In this document: positions 29,260 to 37,682 of the stretch, one piece after another
Numbering within the stretch: position 1 is the first letter of the stretch
Layout of the letters: every line of letters starts with the position of its first letter
Assembly: GCF_003148765.1 (NCBI RefSeq)
Contig: NZ_QGGV01000002.1
Location: 124,001-188,000 of the forward strand
Direction: 5' to 3'
Length of the DNA stretch: 64,000 bases
Source of the DNA: Silicimonas algicola
Lineage (GTDB): Bacteria > Pseudomonadota > Alphaproteobacteria > Rhodobacterales > Rhodobacteraceae
Program-made: the position numbers and the translations under genes
The notes under the pieces: model-generated
Database searches by the model: none
What the model was told of the DNA's origin: nothing
The model's input: the letters and a program-made list of their open reading frames with translations, nothing else

Positions 29260-31071
29260 TCAGCCGCTTGCGTCTTCCGCCGCACGAATCTGGCGCAGCG
29301 CCGCCTCGATCTTGAGCGCGAGGAGCTTGCGTCCGAGGTCCGGCGTCGCAATGTGCGGCCGACCGTCGAACCCCGCATCGGCACCGGGCGGCGCGGCGAC
29401 GGGCGCGGCGCGCACTGAAGCGGGGGAGACGGCCATCAGTTCGGAGGTGTCGCGCAGGCCTGCATGCTGGCCTATGTCGGCCTGGTCAAATCCGTCGGAC
29501 AACAGCCAGTCGAGCTGGCCGTTGGCGGCGTAGTAGTCGGCGACGTGCAGCACGGTCACGCCGTCCTTCTGCCATTCCTGCGAGAGACGCTCTGCGACCT
29601 CGGCCTGGGGTGCCTGGTTCCACAGGCTGTCCCCGACGAAAAGGATGCGGGTAAAGCCATGGGTGATTAGGCTGCGCGCGGTGTGTTCGAGAACGGCGGC
29701 GAAAACATCGTCCGGGACGGACAGGGTGCCGGGCCAGCGCATGTGATCCGTCGGTGTGCCGCCGGTGGCACCCTCCGGGACATAGGCCACGACGGGCGCG
29801 ACCAGCGTGCCGCCAAGGCGGGCCGCGATCTCGCCCGAGGTGTGGCGGACGATCAGATTGTGCTTGCCGAGGACCGCGTGGGGGCCGTTCTGTTCGACCC
29901 CGCCCGTGGGCACGATGACGGTGTCGTAGCCTTGGGCGAGGGCGTCGGCGACCTCGGTCCACGTCAGCTCTTCCATGTGGAGGCTCGGGAGGCCGCGTGT
30001 CGCCGAGAAGACCGGGGTCTGGAGCAGAAGGGCCGTCGCCGCCGCCAGTCCCGCCAGCCCGAGGGCGGCGGTGCGTCCGGGTACGCTGGGTCTCTTCGCC
30101 GGTCGCACCAGGCCCCAGGCCATGCGGAACGGCTTCCAGTAGAACTCGGTCACCGATCCGAAGGGGTTCGGCTCTTCCTTCGAGATGCCGAACTCCAGTT
30201 TCTCATAGCCTTTCGGGACGTAGAGGGTGCCGAAGAGCCAGTCCCAGAACGCGAAGATGAGGCCCATGTTGCGGTCCCAGTGGCGGCGCTCGACCGAGTG
30301 GTGAATCTGATGCTGCGCGGGCGAGATCAGGATATAGGACAGCCACGGCGGGTACGACAGCCAGACCGGCGAGTGCCGCAGGTTATAGCCGACGAGGTAG
30401 AAGGCGAAGATGCCGGCGTTCACGTTCATCACGGTGATTTCGCTCGGCGTCGATAGGGTCAGGTATGTGAAGCCTGCGAGCGCCAGCGCGATCAGGCCCG
30501 AGCTTGCGAAGCCGGTGAAGAACAGGTCGACGGGGTGCATCCGGTAGACCGTGGCGGGGGTCAGCACCTCGGCCGAGTGGTGGACCTGGTGGAACTGCCA
30601 GAGCACCGGGATGCGGTGTTGCAGGTAGTGCGTCGACCAGACGGCCAGGTCGATGGCCAGGAGAACGACGACCGTGTAGGCGAGGGCGCTCCACGTCGAT
30701 GGTTCGAATACGGCGGTGTCGCGCGTACCGAACAGCGACTCGAGGCCCTGCCCGAAGGCGCCGAACATGACATGGGCGACCAGAAGCATCTGCGCGACGA
30801 TGCCGTAGTAGATCAGCCCGTTCAGGACGAAGTACATGTAGTCCTGCCGGGCCGAGGCATGGAACCACACGCGCCGGTCGAAGACGTAGCCGAGAAACCC
30901 ATGCGAGACGGCGTCCGGGCGCGCGCCCTCGGCCTTCCACGAGAACCAGACGTAGGAGCCGAAAGCGAGGACGAAAGCCGTCAGCAGGTAGAGGTAGAAC
31001 ATCGTCTCGGACGGCAGCAGAGGCGCCATCCAGGCCACCAGTGTCCCGCCGAGGGTTGCGTAGAAATCCAT
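29260..31071 (-). CDS. Sterol desaturase/fatty acid hydroxylase fused to a creatininase-like domain
   Basis: A 603-aa two-domain protein. Residues 1-325 are an integral membrane di-iron hydroxylase of the sterol desaturase superfamily, with several helices and His boxes HYLQH (148-152), HQVHH (161-165) and HQIHH (254-258). A further helix at 336-356 leads into a creatininase-like amidohydrolase domain (361-603): VPTGGVEQNGPHAVLGKHN (388-405), ILFVGDSLWNQ and HAGLRDTSE (537-545). Relative to classic creatininase the metal motif reads EQN for EQH and DTS for ETS, as in a divergent subfamily usually found as exported proteins. The inner helix may place this domain in the periplasm. Substrates are unknown. 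Confidence 0.85.
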   Translation of the reverse strand: MDFYATLGGTLVAWMAPLLPSETMFYLYLLTAFVLAFGSYVWFSWKAEGARPDAVSHGFLGYVFDRRVWFHASARQDYMYFVLNGLIYYGIVAQMLLVAHVMFGAFGQGLESLFGTRDTAVFEPSTWSALAYTVVVLLAIDLAVWSTHYLQHRIPVLWQFHQVHHSAEVLTPATVYRMHPVDLFFTGFASSGLIALALAGFTYLTLSTPSEITVMNVNAGIFAFYLVGYNLRHSPVWLSYPPWLSYILISPAQHQIHHSVERRHWDRNMGLIFAFWDWLFGTLYVPKGYEKLEFGISKEEPNPFGSVTEFYWKPFRMAWGLVRPAKRPSVPGRTAALGLAGLAAATALLLQTPVFSATRGLPSLHMEELTWTEVADALAQGYDTVIVPTGGVEQNGPHAVLGKHNLIVRHTSGEIAARLGGTLVAPVVAYVPEGATGGTPTDHMRWPGTLSVPDDVFAAVLEHTARSLITHGFTRILFVGDSLWNQAPQAEVAERLSQEWQKDGVTVLHVADYYAANGQLDWLLSDGFDQADIGQHAGLRDTSELMAVSPASVRAAPVAAPPGADAGFDGRPHIATPDLGRKLLALKIEAALRQIRAAEDASG

Positions 31072-31186
31072 GTCCGCTCTCGCTGCTCAGACTGGGCGCC
31101 ACGGTGTGCCCCGCGTGCGTCCGAGCGCGACTTTTCCCTTTCACTGTGGCGATTTTGGGGCGGGATGGACGCTCAGGCGCCCACAA

Positions 31187-31624
31187 TCATTCGACAAGCG
31201 CCTGTTTGAAGAGGCCTGCGGGCCCCTGCGAGGTCTCACAGCCGGACGCGCCGCAAAGCGTCAGCGTCATGCCTGCGCCGGAGGCTTGGGTCACCGCATC
31301 CGTCGAGAGGGCGATGACGCCGCTTTCGGCGAGCATCGTCCCCGCCGGGATCCGGCCGACGTGTCGCCAGCCGGTCCTTTTGCCGTCGATCATGGCCCGT
31401 TCGACGGACGGCCAATGGCCGTCGCTTCGCCCGACGTGAACCGACAGCCCGTAACCGGCTGCGTCCGAGACGATCTGGACGACGGTGCGCGAGGTCGTCG
31501 TCTCGCCCGCGATATGAAGGGCGGAAAGCGGTCTGGTCGAGGAGGGACCAGGTGTCAGACGCTTGGTCGGCCCCGCGGCGCAAGCGGCGAGAGCGAGGCA
31601 AAACAAGAGGAGAACGTGCTTCAT
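31187..31624 (-). CDS. Small lipoprotein, unknown function
   Basis: A 145-aa protein with a lipoprotein signal (MKHVLLLFCLALAAC, lipobox LAAC). The mature part has SRTVVQIVSDAAGYGLSVHVGR and two later cysteines in LTLCGASGCETSQGP. The internal ATG at 31624 is preferred to 31648 because it starts the signal peptide and follows AGGTGGCGG. It may be an invasion-associated-locus-B-like or other small envelope protein; no family is certain. Confidence 0.65.
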   Translation of the reverse strand: MKHVLLLFCLALAACAAGPTKRLTPGPSSTRPLSALHIAGETTTSRTVVQIVSDAAGYGLSVHVGRSDGHWPSVERAMIDGKRTGWRHVGRIPAGTMLAESGVIALSTDAVTQASGAGMTLTLCGASGCETSQGPAGLFKQALVE

Positions 31625-31687
31625 TCCGCCACCTAAGGCGCAACGCATTGAAAAGCCGTTAAGCCGAGACCGTCACGCCGGGAAAGA

Positions 31688-33298
31688 TCACTCCCCCTGC
31701 ATTTCCTTCGTCGCGGAAAGCCGCAGGTCCGGGAAATCGCGCTCGATCCGGTCGATGTCCCACTGCAGGCGCGTCAGGTAGACCACGTCGCCGTCGTTGT
31801 CGTGCGCGATGTGGCCCTTGTTCGAGTTGACGAACTTCTCGATCGCGTCCTTCGGCCCATGGACCCACCGGGCAGAAGTGAACTGGGACGGCTCGAAGCG
31901 GACGGGCAGGCCGTATTCCAGCTCGATCCGGCTCGCCAGGACCTCGAACTGAAGCTGGCCCACGACACCCACGACGAAGCCCGACCCGATCATCGGCTTG
32001 AAGACCTTGGCGGCCCCCTCCTCGGCGAACTGCATCAGCGCCTTGTCGAGGTGCTTTGCCTTCATCGGGTCGCCGGCACGGATGTTCTGAAGAAGCTCCG
32101 GCGCGAAGGAGGGGATGCCGGTGACGCGGATCGCCTCCCCCTCGGTCAGCGTGTCGCCGATGCGCAGTTGCCCGTGGTTCGGTATGCCGATGATGTCGCC
32201 CGCCCAGGCCTCTTCGGCCAGCTCGCGGTCGGCGGCGAGGAAGAGGACGGGGTTGGTGATCGCCATGGGCTTCTTCGAGCGGACGTGGTGAAGCTTCATG
32301 CCGCGTTCGAAGTGGCCCGAGGCGAGGCGGACGAAGGCCACGCGGTCACGGTGCTTGGGGTCCATGTTGGCCTGCACCTTGAAGACGAAGCCTGCGACGG
32401 TCTTTTCCTCGGGACCGATCTGGCGCGGTTCGGCCGACTGGGGCTGGGGCAGGGGGCCGAAGCCTCCGATACCGTCCATCAGGTCCTTCACGCCGAAGGA
32501 GTTGATGGCCGAGCCGAACCAGATGGGCGTCATCGTCCCGTCGAGAAACGCCTGCCGGTCGAAGGCGGGCAGAAGGGCGCGCGCCATCTCGACCTCTTCG
32601 CGCAGTTTCTCGAGAAGCTGGGGCGGAACGTGCTCGGCCAGCTTCGGGTCGTCGAGGCCCGCGATCTTGACGCTTTCGGCCCGCTTGTTGCGGTCGGCGC
32701 GCGCCATGAGCTCGAGCCGGTCGTTCAGCATGTCGTAGGAGCCGATGAAGTCGCGGCCCACACCGATCGGCCAGGAAGCAGGGGTGACGTCGATCGCCAG
32801 GTTCTCCTGGATCTCGTCGATGATCTCGAAGGTCTCGCGGCTTTCGCGGTCCATCTTGTTGCAGAAGGTCAGGATCGGCAGGTCGCGCAGGCGGCAGACC
32901 TCGAAGAGCTTGCGCGTCTGGCTCTCGACGCCCTTGGCGCCGTCGATGACCATGATGGCGGCGTCGACCGCCGTGAGCGTGCGGTAGGTGTCCTCGGAGA
33001 AATCGCTGTGGCCCGGCGTATCGACCAGGTTGAAGCGCCATCCACCATAGTCGAAGGACATGGCCGAGGCCGAGACCGAGATGCCCCGGTCCTTTTCCAT
33101 CTGCATGAAGTCCGACCGCGTGCGCCGCGCCTCGCCCTTTGCGCGGACCTGACCGGCCATCTGGATCGCGCCCCCGTAGAGGAGGAATTTCTCGGTCAGC
33201 GTCGTCTTGCCCGCGTCGGGGTGCGAGATGATGGCGAAGGTGCGCCTCCGGGCGATCTCGGGCGGGAGCGGGGCGGCGTTGTGCGAACGGTCGAGCAT
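31688..33298 (-). CDS. prfC: Peptide chain release factor 3
   Basis: A 536-aa GTPase that removes RF1/RF2 from ribosomes after termination. The G1 loop is SHPDAGKTTLTE (25-36), with G3 DTPGHSDFSEDTYRTL and G4 FCNKMDRE. The C-terminal part includes QLQFEVLASRIELEYGLPV. The start MLDRSHNAAP fits the family; the upstream in-frame extension is Arg-rich and not conserved. Length is normal. Confidence 0.95.
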   Translation of the reverse strand: MLDRSHNAAPLPPEIARRRTFAIISHPDAGKTTLTEKFLLYGGAIQMAGQVRAKGEARRTRSDFMQMEKDRGISVSASAMSFDYGGWRFNLVDTPGHSDFSEDTYRTLTAVDAAIMVIDGAKGVESQTRKLFEVCRLRDLPILTFCNKMDRESRETFEIIDEIQENLAIDVTPASWPIGVGRDFIGSYDMLNDRLELMARADRNKRAESVKIAGLDDPKLAEHVPPQLLEKLREEVEMARALLPAFDRQAFLDGTMTPIWFGSAINSFGVKDLMDGIGGFGPLPQPQSAEPRQIGPEEKTVAGFVFKVQANMDPKHRDRVAFVRLASGHFERGMKLHHVRSKKPMAITNPVLFLAADRELAEEAWAGDIIGIPNHGQLRIGDTLTEGEAIRVTGIPSFAPELLQNIRAGDPMKAKHLDKALMQFAEEGAAKVFKPMIGSGFVVGVVGQLQFEVLASRIELEYGLPVRFEPSQFTSARWVHGPKDAIEKFVNSNKGHIAHDNDGDVVYLTRLQWDIDRIERDFPDLRLSATKEMQGE

Positions 33299-33529
33299 GG
33301 GCGGGCATATACGGTCTGGCGCGCGACTCCGCCAGAGCCGGGTGACCGCCGTCGGGCGTCCGGGCGCGCGACGCCGCCGACGCGAACCCATGTTGCGTCT
33401 GATCCTCGGGCCGGCGGGGTGTCGCCGCCTCGCCGGTGCAGACCCTTACGCGAGCGTCGACAGAGGAGCTGCGTCGCGCGATACTGCCGGCCAGGGCTTC
33501 AACTCGACTGCACCTCGAAAGGATCACCC

Positions 33530-34105
33530 ATGAAATACCTCGCCCTCGCGGCCCCCGCGATCCTGGCTCTCGCCGCCTGTGGGGCCAACTCCGCCAACTT
33601 CGGCGGCGCGGACACCGACTTCGACGAACTCGTGAACGAAGCCATCGCGCTGACGGATCAAGTCGACCTGCTCGACCCAACGGATACGCTGGATGATTTC
33701 GAAGGGACCGCTTCGTACAACGGCGTCGCGGTTATCGCAGATAACTTCCTCACCTCGGATGAAGGTATCATCGGCGACGTGGCAATGTCCGTGAATTTCG
33801 ACACGGCAACGCTTTCGGGCAACGTCGACAGTTTCTACAGCACGCCGCTCGACGGAGAGTTGCCAGAAGCGACAGGTACCGGCGTCGCCGTACCGGGTGC
33901 GTTGACACTAGCCGCCACGGGCCTCGATACCGCTTTCCTGATGGACGTCGACGGCAACATCACGCTCGGGGGCGTCGGTCAGACGGTCACGGGCTCGCTT
34001 CCGTCCGGCTTCCTGGGCGACACAGGGCAACTCATCATTGGCGCCGGCACTCTCGACGGTTCGGTCTCGAGCCCCGAGATGGTCCTGAGCGCATCGAGCG
34101 ACTAG
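33530..34105 (+). CDS. Barrel-type lipoprotein (TbpB-like domain), copy 1
   Basis: A 191-aa lipoprotein (lipobox LAAC, MKYLALAAPAILALAACG). The mature part is Asp/Gly/Thr-rich beta-sheet: FEGTASYNGVAVIAD, GDVAMSVNFDTATLSGNVDSF and LPSGFLGDTGQLIIGAG. This is the strand pattern of the small transferrin-binding-protein-B-like barrel found in many roseobacter lipoproteins. GAAAGGA lies before the ATG. A related lipoprotein lies at 37001. Its TAG stop shares bases with the stop of the convergent gene (CTAG). Confidence 0.75.
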   Translation: MKYLALAAPAILALAACGANSANFGGADTDFDELVNEAIALTDQVDLLDPTDTLDDFEGTASYNGVAVIADNFLTSDEGIIGDVAMSVNFDTATLSGNVDSFYSTPLDGELPEATGTGVAVPGALTLAATGLDTAFLMDVDGNITLGGVGQTVTGSLPSGFLGDTGQLIIGAGTLDGSVSSPEMVLSASSD

Positions 34106-34392
34106 CCATCCCGCCGGGCGGCGCTGTCGCCCGGCTCGCGTTCCGCGAGGCGCTCCAGCGCCTCCAGTTCGGCGTCCGGACCGTCGCCCTTGAGATCCGT
34201 TCCGGCGCGGCGGTCCCAGTAGCCTGCGTTGAAATCATCGCCCTCGATCCGGTGCAGAAGCGCGTGGAGCGCGTCGAACAGACGCTCGCCTTCGTGCGCC
34301 TGCGCGATCTCGTGGGCGGCGGTCCATGCCTCGCCCATCTGGAACCCGGAGGCGCGAACGTGCCGCAGGGCCTTGCTCAGGTCATCGCTCAT
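34102..34392 (-). CDS. Small hypothetical protein
   Basis: A 96-aa, Asp/Glu/Ala-rich helical protein: MSDDLSKALRHVRASGFQMGEAWTAAHEIAQAHEGERLFDALHALLHRIEGDDFNAGYWDRRAG. Its ATG overlaps the stop of the FAD-binding gene (ATGA), so it is the second gene of that pair and is probably translated by coupling. No family recognised. Confidence 0.75.
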   Translation of the reverse strand: MSDDLSKALRHVRASGFQMGEAWTAAHEIAQAHEGERLFDALHALLHRIEGDDFNAGYWDRRAGTDLKGDGPDAELEALERLAEREPGDSAARRDG

Positions 34393-36014
34393 CTGGCCAG
34401 CCTGAGACCCGGCTTCATCGAGGTCAAGCCCGGCCTCGGCATGGGCGGCGCGGGCAATTCGGCGAGGATCGCCTCGGCCGCCGTCTCCCCCATCTCGGCG
34501 GCGTTGACGAGGCCCTGGATGAACGGTCTGCGGCGTAAAAGGACGGGCATGGCGAGGCATTGTACCGTGCCCTTCTCGAGGCCTTCGATGGTCAGGCTGT
34601 ATCCGCCCTTTTCCCAGCCGGGACGCACACTGCGCGAGAGGCTGCGGAAGCCGAGGTCGGTCAACCTCATCGGGCGCTGCCCGCGCGCGTCGACAACGGC
34701 GTCGAAGCGGAGCATCTCGCCCTCCGAGCCGATCACCGTCTTTCCGCCTGTCTCGCTGACGTCGAGCGCCGAGCCGATCCGAACCAGCTCCAGCCGTCCG
34801 GCGTCATGCAGGGCCAGAAGCCGCCGGATCGAGGGGTGCGGAACCGAAGCGTAGCCGTCGGTGAAGATGGGCTTCAGGCTGTTGTGGAAACGCTCGAGGT
34901 CCGCCTCGTCGAAGTGCGGTATGAGATCCTCGAACACCTCATGCGCCGTCAGAAGGGCGACGCGCCACGGGACGGCACGGCGGGTCCGGCGGCCCTCTTC
35001 CGCTTCGACGAGGTTGGCGCGGGCGTACTCCCAGAGGTCCGAGGACATGCGGGGCGCGAAGTGGCTTTTCGACAGCGCCTCTGGCGACGACAGGTCGACA
35101 GAGGCAGCATAGTCGGGGTCCAGGTCGCGCAGGTCTTCGACCAGAAGCGCGAAGGCGCGGTCGAGAAGGCCGGAACGGTCCGTCGCGACAAGGTCCTCGA
35201 CGGCGGCGGGCGTGAAATGCGCGAGATCCGGGAGCGGAAGCGGGTAGTACCAGTCCGCCTCGGGCAATAGCCCCTTGCGCGACATCATCGTCAGCCTGAA
35301 CGGATCGTCGCTGCCCCGGACGGCGTAGGTGGTCGTGTCTCCGTCCTCGCCCTCGAAGGCGCCGTGGGCCGAGGCGACGGTGACGGCGACGTCGATGGCC
35401 GTCAGCGACGAACCCAGGATGCCGACCTCGCCCGAGAGCGCTTTCAGCCGCTCGGCCGGCCAGGGCGACAGCAAGGCGCTTTCGTCCTCGCCTTCCTCAT
35501 CGTAGTCCGCCCAGTCGTGCCCCGTGGCGATCACGACATGGTGGAAGCGAGCCTTCTCGGGCCGCTGCGTGCTTTGCCATTCGATGCGAACGCCGTCGCG
35601 CGCGGGCACGATATCGGTCACCCTCGCCTTCGTCCGGATGGTGACGGTGTGTCCGAGACCGCGCAGACGGGCGACCACCTCGGCCAGTTCGGCGGTGAAG
35701 AAGCTGCCGAGAACGACACGCGGATAGAAGCTGTCCTCGTCGATGACGTCGCGCGTCAGGCCGAGACGACGCAGGAAGCCGTCGTCGCAGGCGTGAAGGT
35801 ACTTCGCCAGCGTTCGCGTGACGCGGGGAACCTCGCGGCTGGCGATGTTGGCGAGCATGGCGGGATCGTTCGTTCCGTCGCGGTAAGGCATACCGGGTCC
35901 GGCCCAGGGCTCACGCTCGAAAAGCGTGATCGACACCGCCTTCCGTGCGCGTGTCAGGCCCTTCAGAGTGTAGATGGCGGTCGGTCCGCCGCCGATGATG
36001 GCGATATGGGTCAT
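34389..36014 (-). CDS. FAD/NAD(P)-binding oxidoreductase-like protein
   Basis: A 541-aa protein of the FAD-NAD(P)-binding type. An N-terminal Rossmann loop (IAIIGGGPTAIYTLKGL, residues 4-20) is followed by FEREPWAGPGMPYRDG and an ATGHDW motif, then a second nucleotide site (GEVGILGSSLTAIDVAV). The C-terminal half includes DAVVDARGQRP. The family is common beside siderophore or amino-acid metabolism genes, but the substrate here is unknown. An upstream in-frame extension is not conserved; ATG 36014 is where family similarity begins. Confidence 0.8.
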   Translation of the reverse strand: MTHIAIIGGGPTAIYTLKGLTRARKAVSITLFEREPWAGPGMPYRDGTNDPAMLANIASREVPRVTRTLAKYLHACDDGFLRRLGLTRDVIDEDSFYPRVVLGSFFTAELAEVVARLRGLGHTVTIRTKARVTDIVPARDGVRIEWQSTQRPEKARFHHVVIATGHDWADYDEEGEDESALLSPWPAERLKALSGEVGILGSSLTAIDVAVTVASAHGAFEGEDGDTTTYAVRGSDDPFRLTMMSRKGLLPEADWYYPLPLPDLAHFTPAAVEDLVATDRSGLLDRAFALLVEDLRDLDPDYAASVDLSSPEALSKSHFAPRMSSDLWEYARANLVEAEEGRRTRRAVPWRVALLTAHEVFEDLIPHFDEADLERFHNSLKPIFTDGYASVPHPSIRRLLALHDAGRLELVRIGSALDVSETGGKTVIGSEGEMLRFDAVVDARGQRPMRLTDLGFRSLSRSVRPGWEKGGYSLTIEGLEKGTVQCLAMPVLLRRRPFIQGLVNAAEMGETAAEAILAELPAPPMPRPGLTSMKPGLRLAR

Positions 36015-36167
36015 GCTCGGGATCCTGGGCGGACGGGTGGTCCGGCAGGGTCTTCCCGGACCTCTCTGAAACGCGCCTTGGTCGCGAGGGTTCCGGTCCG
36101 GTCTGGTCCTTCCGGCGGGAACGCGCCATGCTGGCGGACGTGTTCGCGAACGAGGGAGGATCGACGC

Positions 36168-36947
36168 ATGGATCTGGGGATCAAGGGAAAACGCGCGCTG
36201 GTGTGCGCATCGTCGAAGGGCCTGGGCCGAGGCTGCGCCGAGGCGCTGGCCGCCGAAGGTGTCGAGGTTGTGATGAACGCGCGGGGTGCGGAAGCTCTCG
36301 AAGCGGCGGCGGAAGAAATACGGTCGGCTCACGGCGTGACCGTCACGACAGTGGCCGCCGACATCACGACCGAGGAGGGCCGTGCAAAGGTCCTGGACGC
36401 TGCCGGGCAGATCGACATCCTCGTCAACAATGCGGGCGGCCCGCCTCCGGGAAAGTGGACGGACTGGGACCGCGACGATTTCATCAAGGCGCTCGACGCG
36501 AACATGCTGACGCCCATCGCCCTCATCAAGGCGCTGGTGCCCGGCATGATGGAGCGCGGCTTCGGGCGGGTGGTGAACATCACGTCCCAGTCGGTCAAGG
36601 CGCCGATTCCCTATCTCGGGCTGTCGAACGCGGCGCGGACCGGCCTGACGGGCTATGTCGCGGGCACCTCCCGGCAGGTGGCGCACCGGAACGTGACGAT
36701 GAACAACCTCCTCCCCGGCATTCACGCCACGGACCGGGCCACCGCTCTCGACAAGGGTGTCTCCGAGAAGGAGGGGATCAGCATGGACGAGGCGCGCGCC
36801 CGGCGTGAGGCGACGCTGCCCGCCCGGCGTTACGGCACCGCCGAGGAGTTCGGCGCGGCCTGCGCGTTCCTCTGCTCGGCGCAGGCGGGGTTCATCGTCG
36901 GGCAGAACATCCTGCTTGACGGGGGCGGCACGAATTTCACCATATAG
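36168..36947 (+). CDS. Short-chain dehydrogenase-like protein lacking the usual catalytic pair
   Basis: A 259-aa Rossmann protein. The nucleotide loop CASSKGLGRGCAEAL (14-28) and LVNNAGGPPPG are intact and the catalytic-region Ser remains (VVNITSQS). Where SDRs have YxxxK, the aligned block reads SNAARTGL, so Tyr is replaced by Ser and Lys by Arg. Such SDRs form a recognisable subgroup annotated as 3-oxoacyl-ACP-reductase-like, but the chemistry is unclear. GAGGGAGGA at 36152-36160 supports ATG 36168. It is divergent from the FAD-binding gene, so the 150-bp gap may hold both promoters. Confidence 0.85.
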   Translation: MDLGIKGKRALVCASSKGLGRGCAEALAAEGVEVVMNARGAEALEAAAEEIRSAHGVTVTTVAADITTEEGRAKVLDAAGQIDILVNNAGGPPPGKWTDWDRDDFIKALDANMLTPIALIKALVPGMMERGFGRVVNITSQSVKAPIPYLGLSNAARTGLTGYVAGTSRQVAHRNVTMNNLLPGIHATDRATALDKGVSEKEGISMDEARARREATLPARRYGTAEEFGAACAFLCSAQAGFIVGQNILLDGGGTNFTI

Positions 36948-36949
36948 TC

Positions 36950-36969
36950 CGCGGGCGCATGCGCCCGCG
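36950..36969. repeat. 20-bp perfect palindrome after the SDR gene
   Basis: CGCGGGCGCATGCGCCCGCG reads the same on both strands and starts 3 bp after the SDR stop. It would form a strong hairpin in RNA but has no T-run, so it may be a weak terminator or RNA stabiliser before the next lipoprotein gene. Confidence 0.5.
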
Positions 36970-37000
36970 ACGTGAGCGTTCCATGTGGGGAGAGTACATC

Positions 37001-37609
37001 ATGCGACCTGTTCTGATCTGCCTGGCCTGCGGCGCCCTTGCCGCCTGTGGCGGGGGCGGCGATGCGGTGAAGCTGCCGGGGCCCGGCGCCTTCAACGAAA
37101 TGATCATCGACTTCAACAACCTGAACAGGCGCGCGCTCGACGAGCGCATCCCGGTCGTGGTCCAGCCGACCGGCGAGGCCACCTGGGAGGGTGTCATGGT
37201 TCTCGATACCGAGCCTGGGCCTGGCACACCCGGACAGCTCCACTACGGAACCACCTTCGCGCTGATCGACTTCGACGCCGGCACGATCGACGGTGAGGCG
37301 TCGGGGTTCTATTATTACGATGAAGCTCTGGGCGGCATGGCCGTACCCGCGTCCGGGATCATCACCTACGACGCGGCGGCGATCCAGTACGACGCCGACG
37401 GTACGCCCCTCATCATGGGCGGCGCGCTCGGTCTTCAAGGCGGACCAGAGGTCGCGGTCAACACAGGTTCCAGCGACATCTCTGGCACCTTCGTCGGCAC
37501 CGAGCGCATAAATACCGGCATTCCGACCTCGCCTGAATACTTCATCGCCGAAGGCGAAATGGTCTTCGCCGATGGCACCCGGCTTCCCACGCGCTTCGTG
37601 GACCACTGA
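37001..37609 (+). CDS. Barrel-type lipoprotein (TbpB-like domain), copy 2
   Basis: A 202-aa lipoprotein (MRPVLICLACGALAACGGGG, lipobox LAAC). Beta-rich mature part: GEATWEGVMVLD, LIDFDAGTIDGEASGFYY and a C-terminal ISGTFVGTERINTG with FIAEGEMVFADG. The strand order resembles the lipoprotein at 33530, including the pattern of a hydrophobic-Asp-Phe strand, a Gly-rich turn and an aromatic strand, though overall identity is low. GGGGAGAG (36987-36994) fixes ATG 37001. Probably an outer-envelope protein; ligand unknown. Confidence 0.75.
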   Translation: MRPVLICLACGALAACGGGGDAVKLPGPGAFNEMIIDFNNLNRRALDERIPVVVQPTGEATWEGVMVLDTEPGPGTPGQLHYGTTFALIDFDAGTIDGEASGFYYYDEALGGMAVPASGIITYDAAAIQYDADGTPLIMGGALGLQGGPEVAVNTGSSDISGTFVGTERINTGIPTSPEYFIAEGEMVFADGTRLPTRFVDH

Positions 37610-37644
37610 TAGACAACCCGCCTTCCGATTGTTATCCCGCGTCG

Positions 37645-37667
37645 ATCCCGAGCACTTCGCTCGGGAT
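37645..37667. terminator. Perfect 9-bp hairpin between lipoprotein and ABC genes
   Basis: ATCCCGAGC (37645-37653) pairs with GCTCGGGAT (37659-37667) around ACTTC. It lies 35 bp after the lipoprotein stop and 15 bp before the ABC start, so it may end the lipoprotein transcript or mask the ABC ribosome site. No T-run follows on the + strand. Confidence 0.5.
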
Positions 37668-37682
37668 TGAGGCGAGGGCAGG

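Noticed and set aside
31802-33529. Long + strand frame opposite prfC that runs into the lipoprotein gene
   Set aside because: Only the part from the ATG at 33530 has a signal peptide and ribosome site. The rest mirrors prfC.
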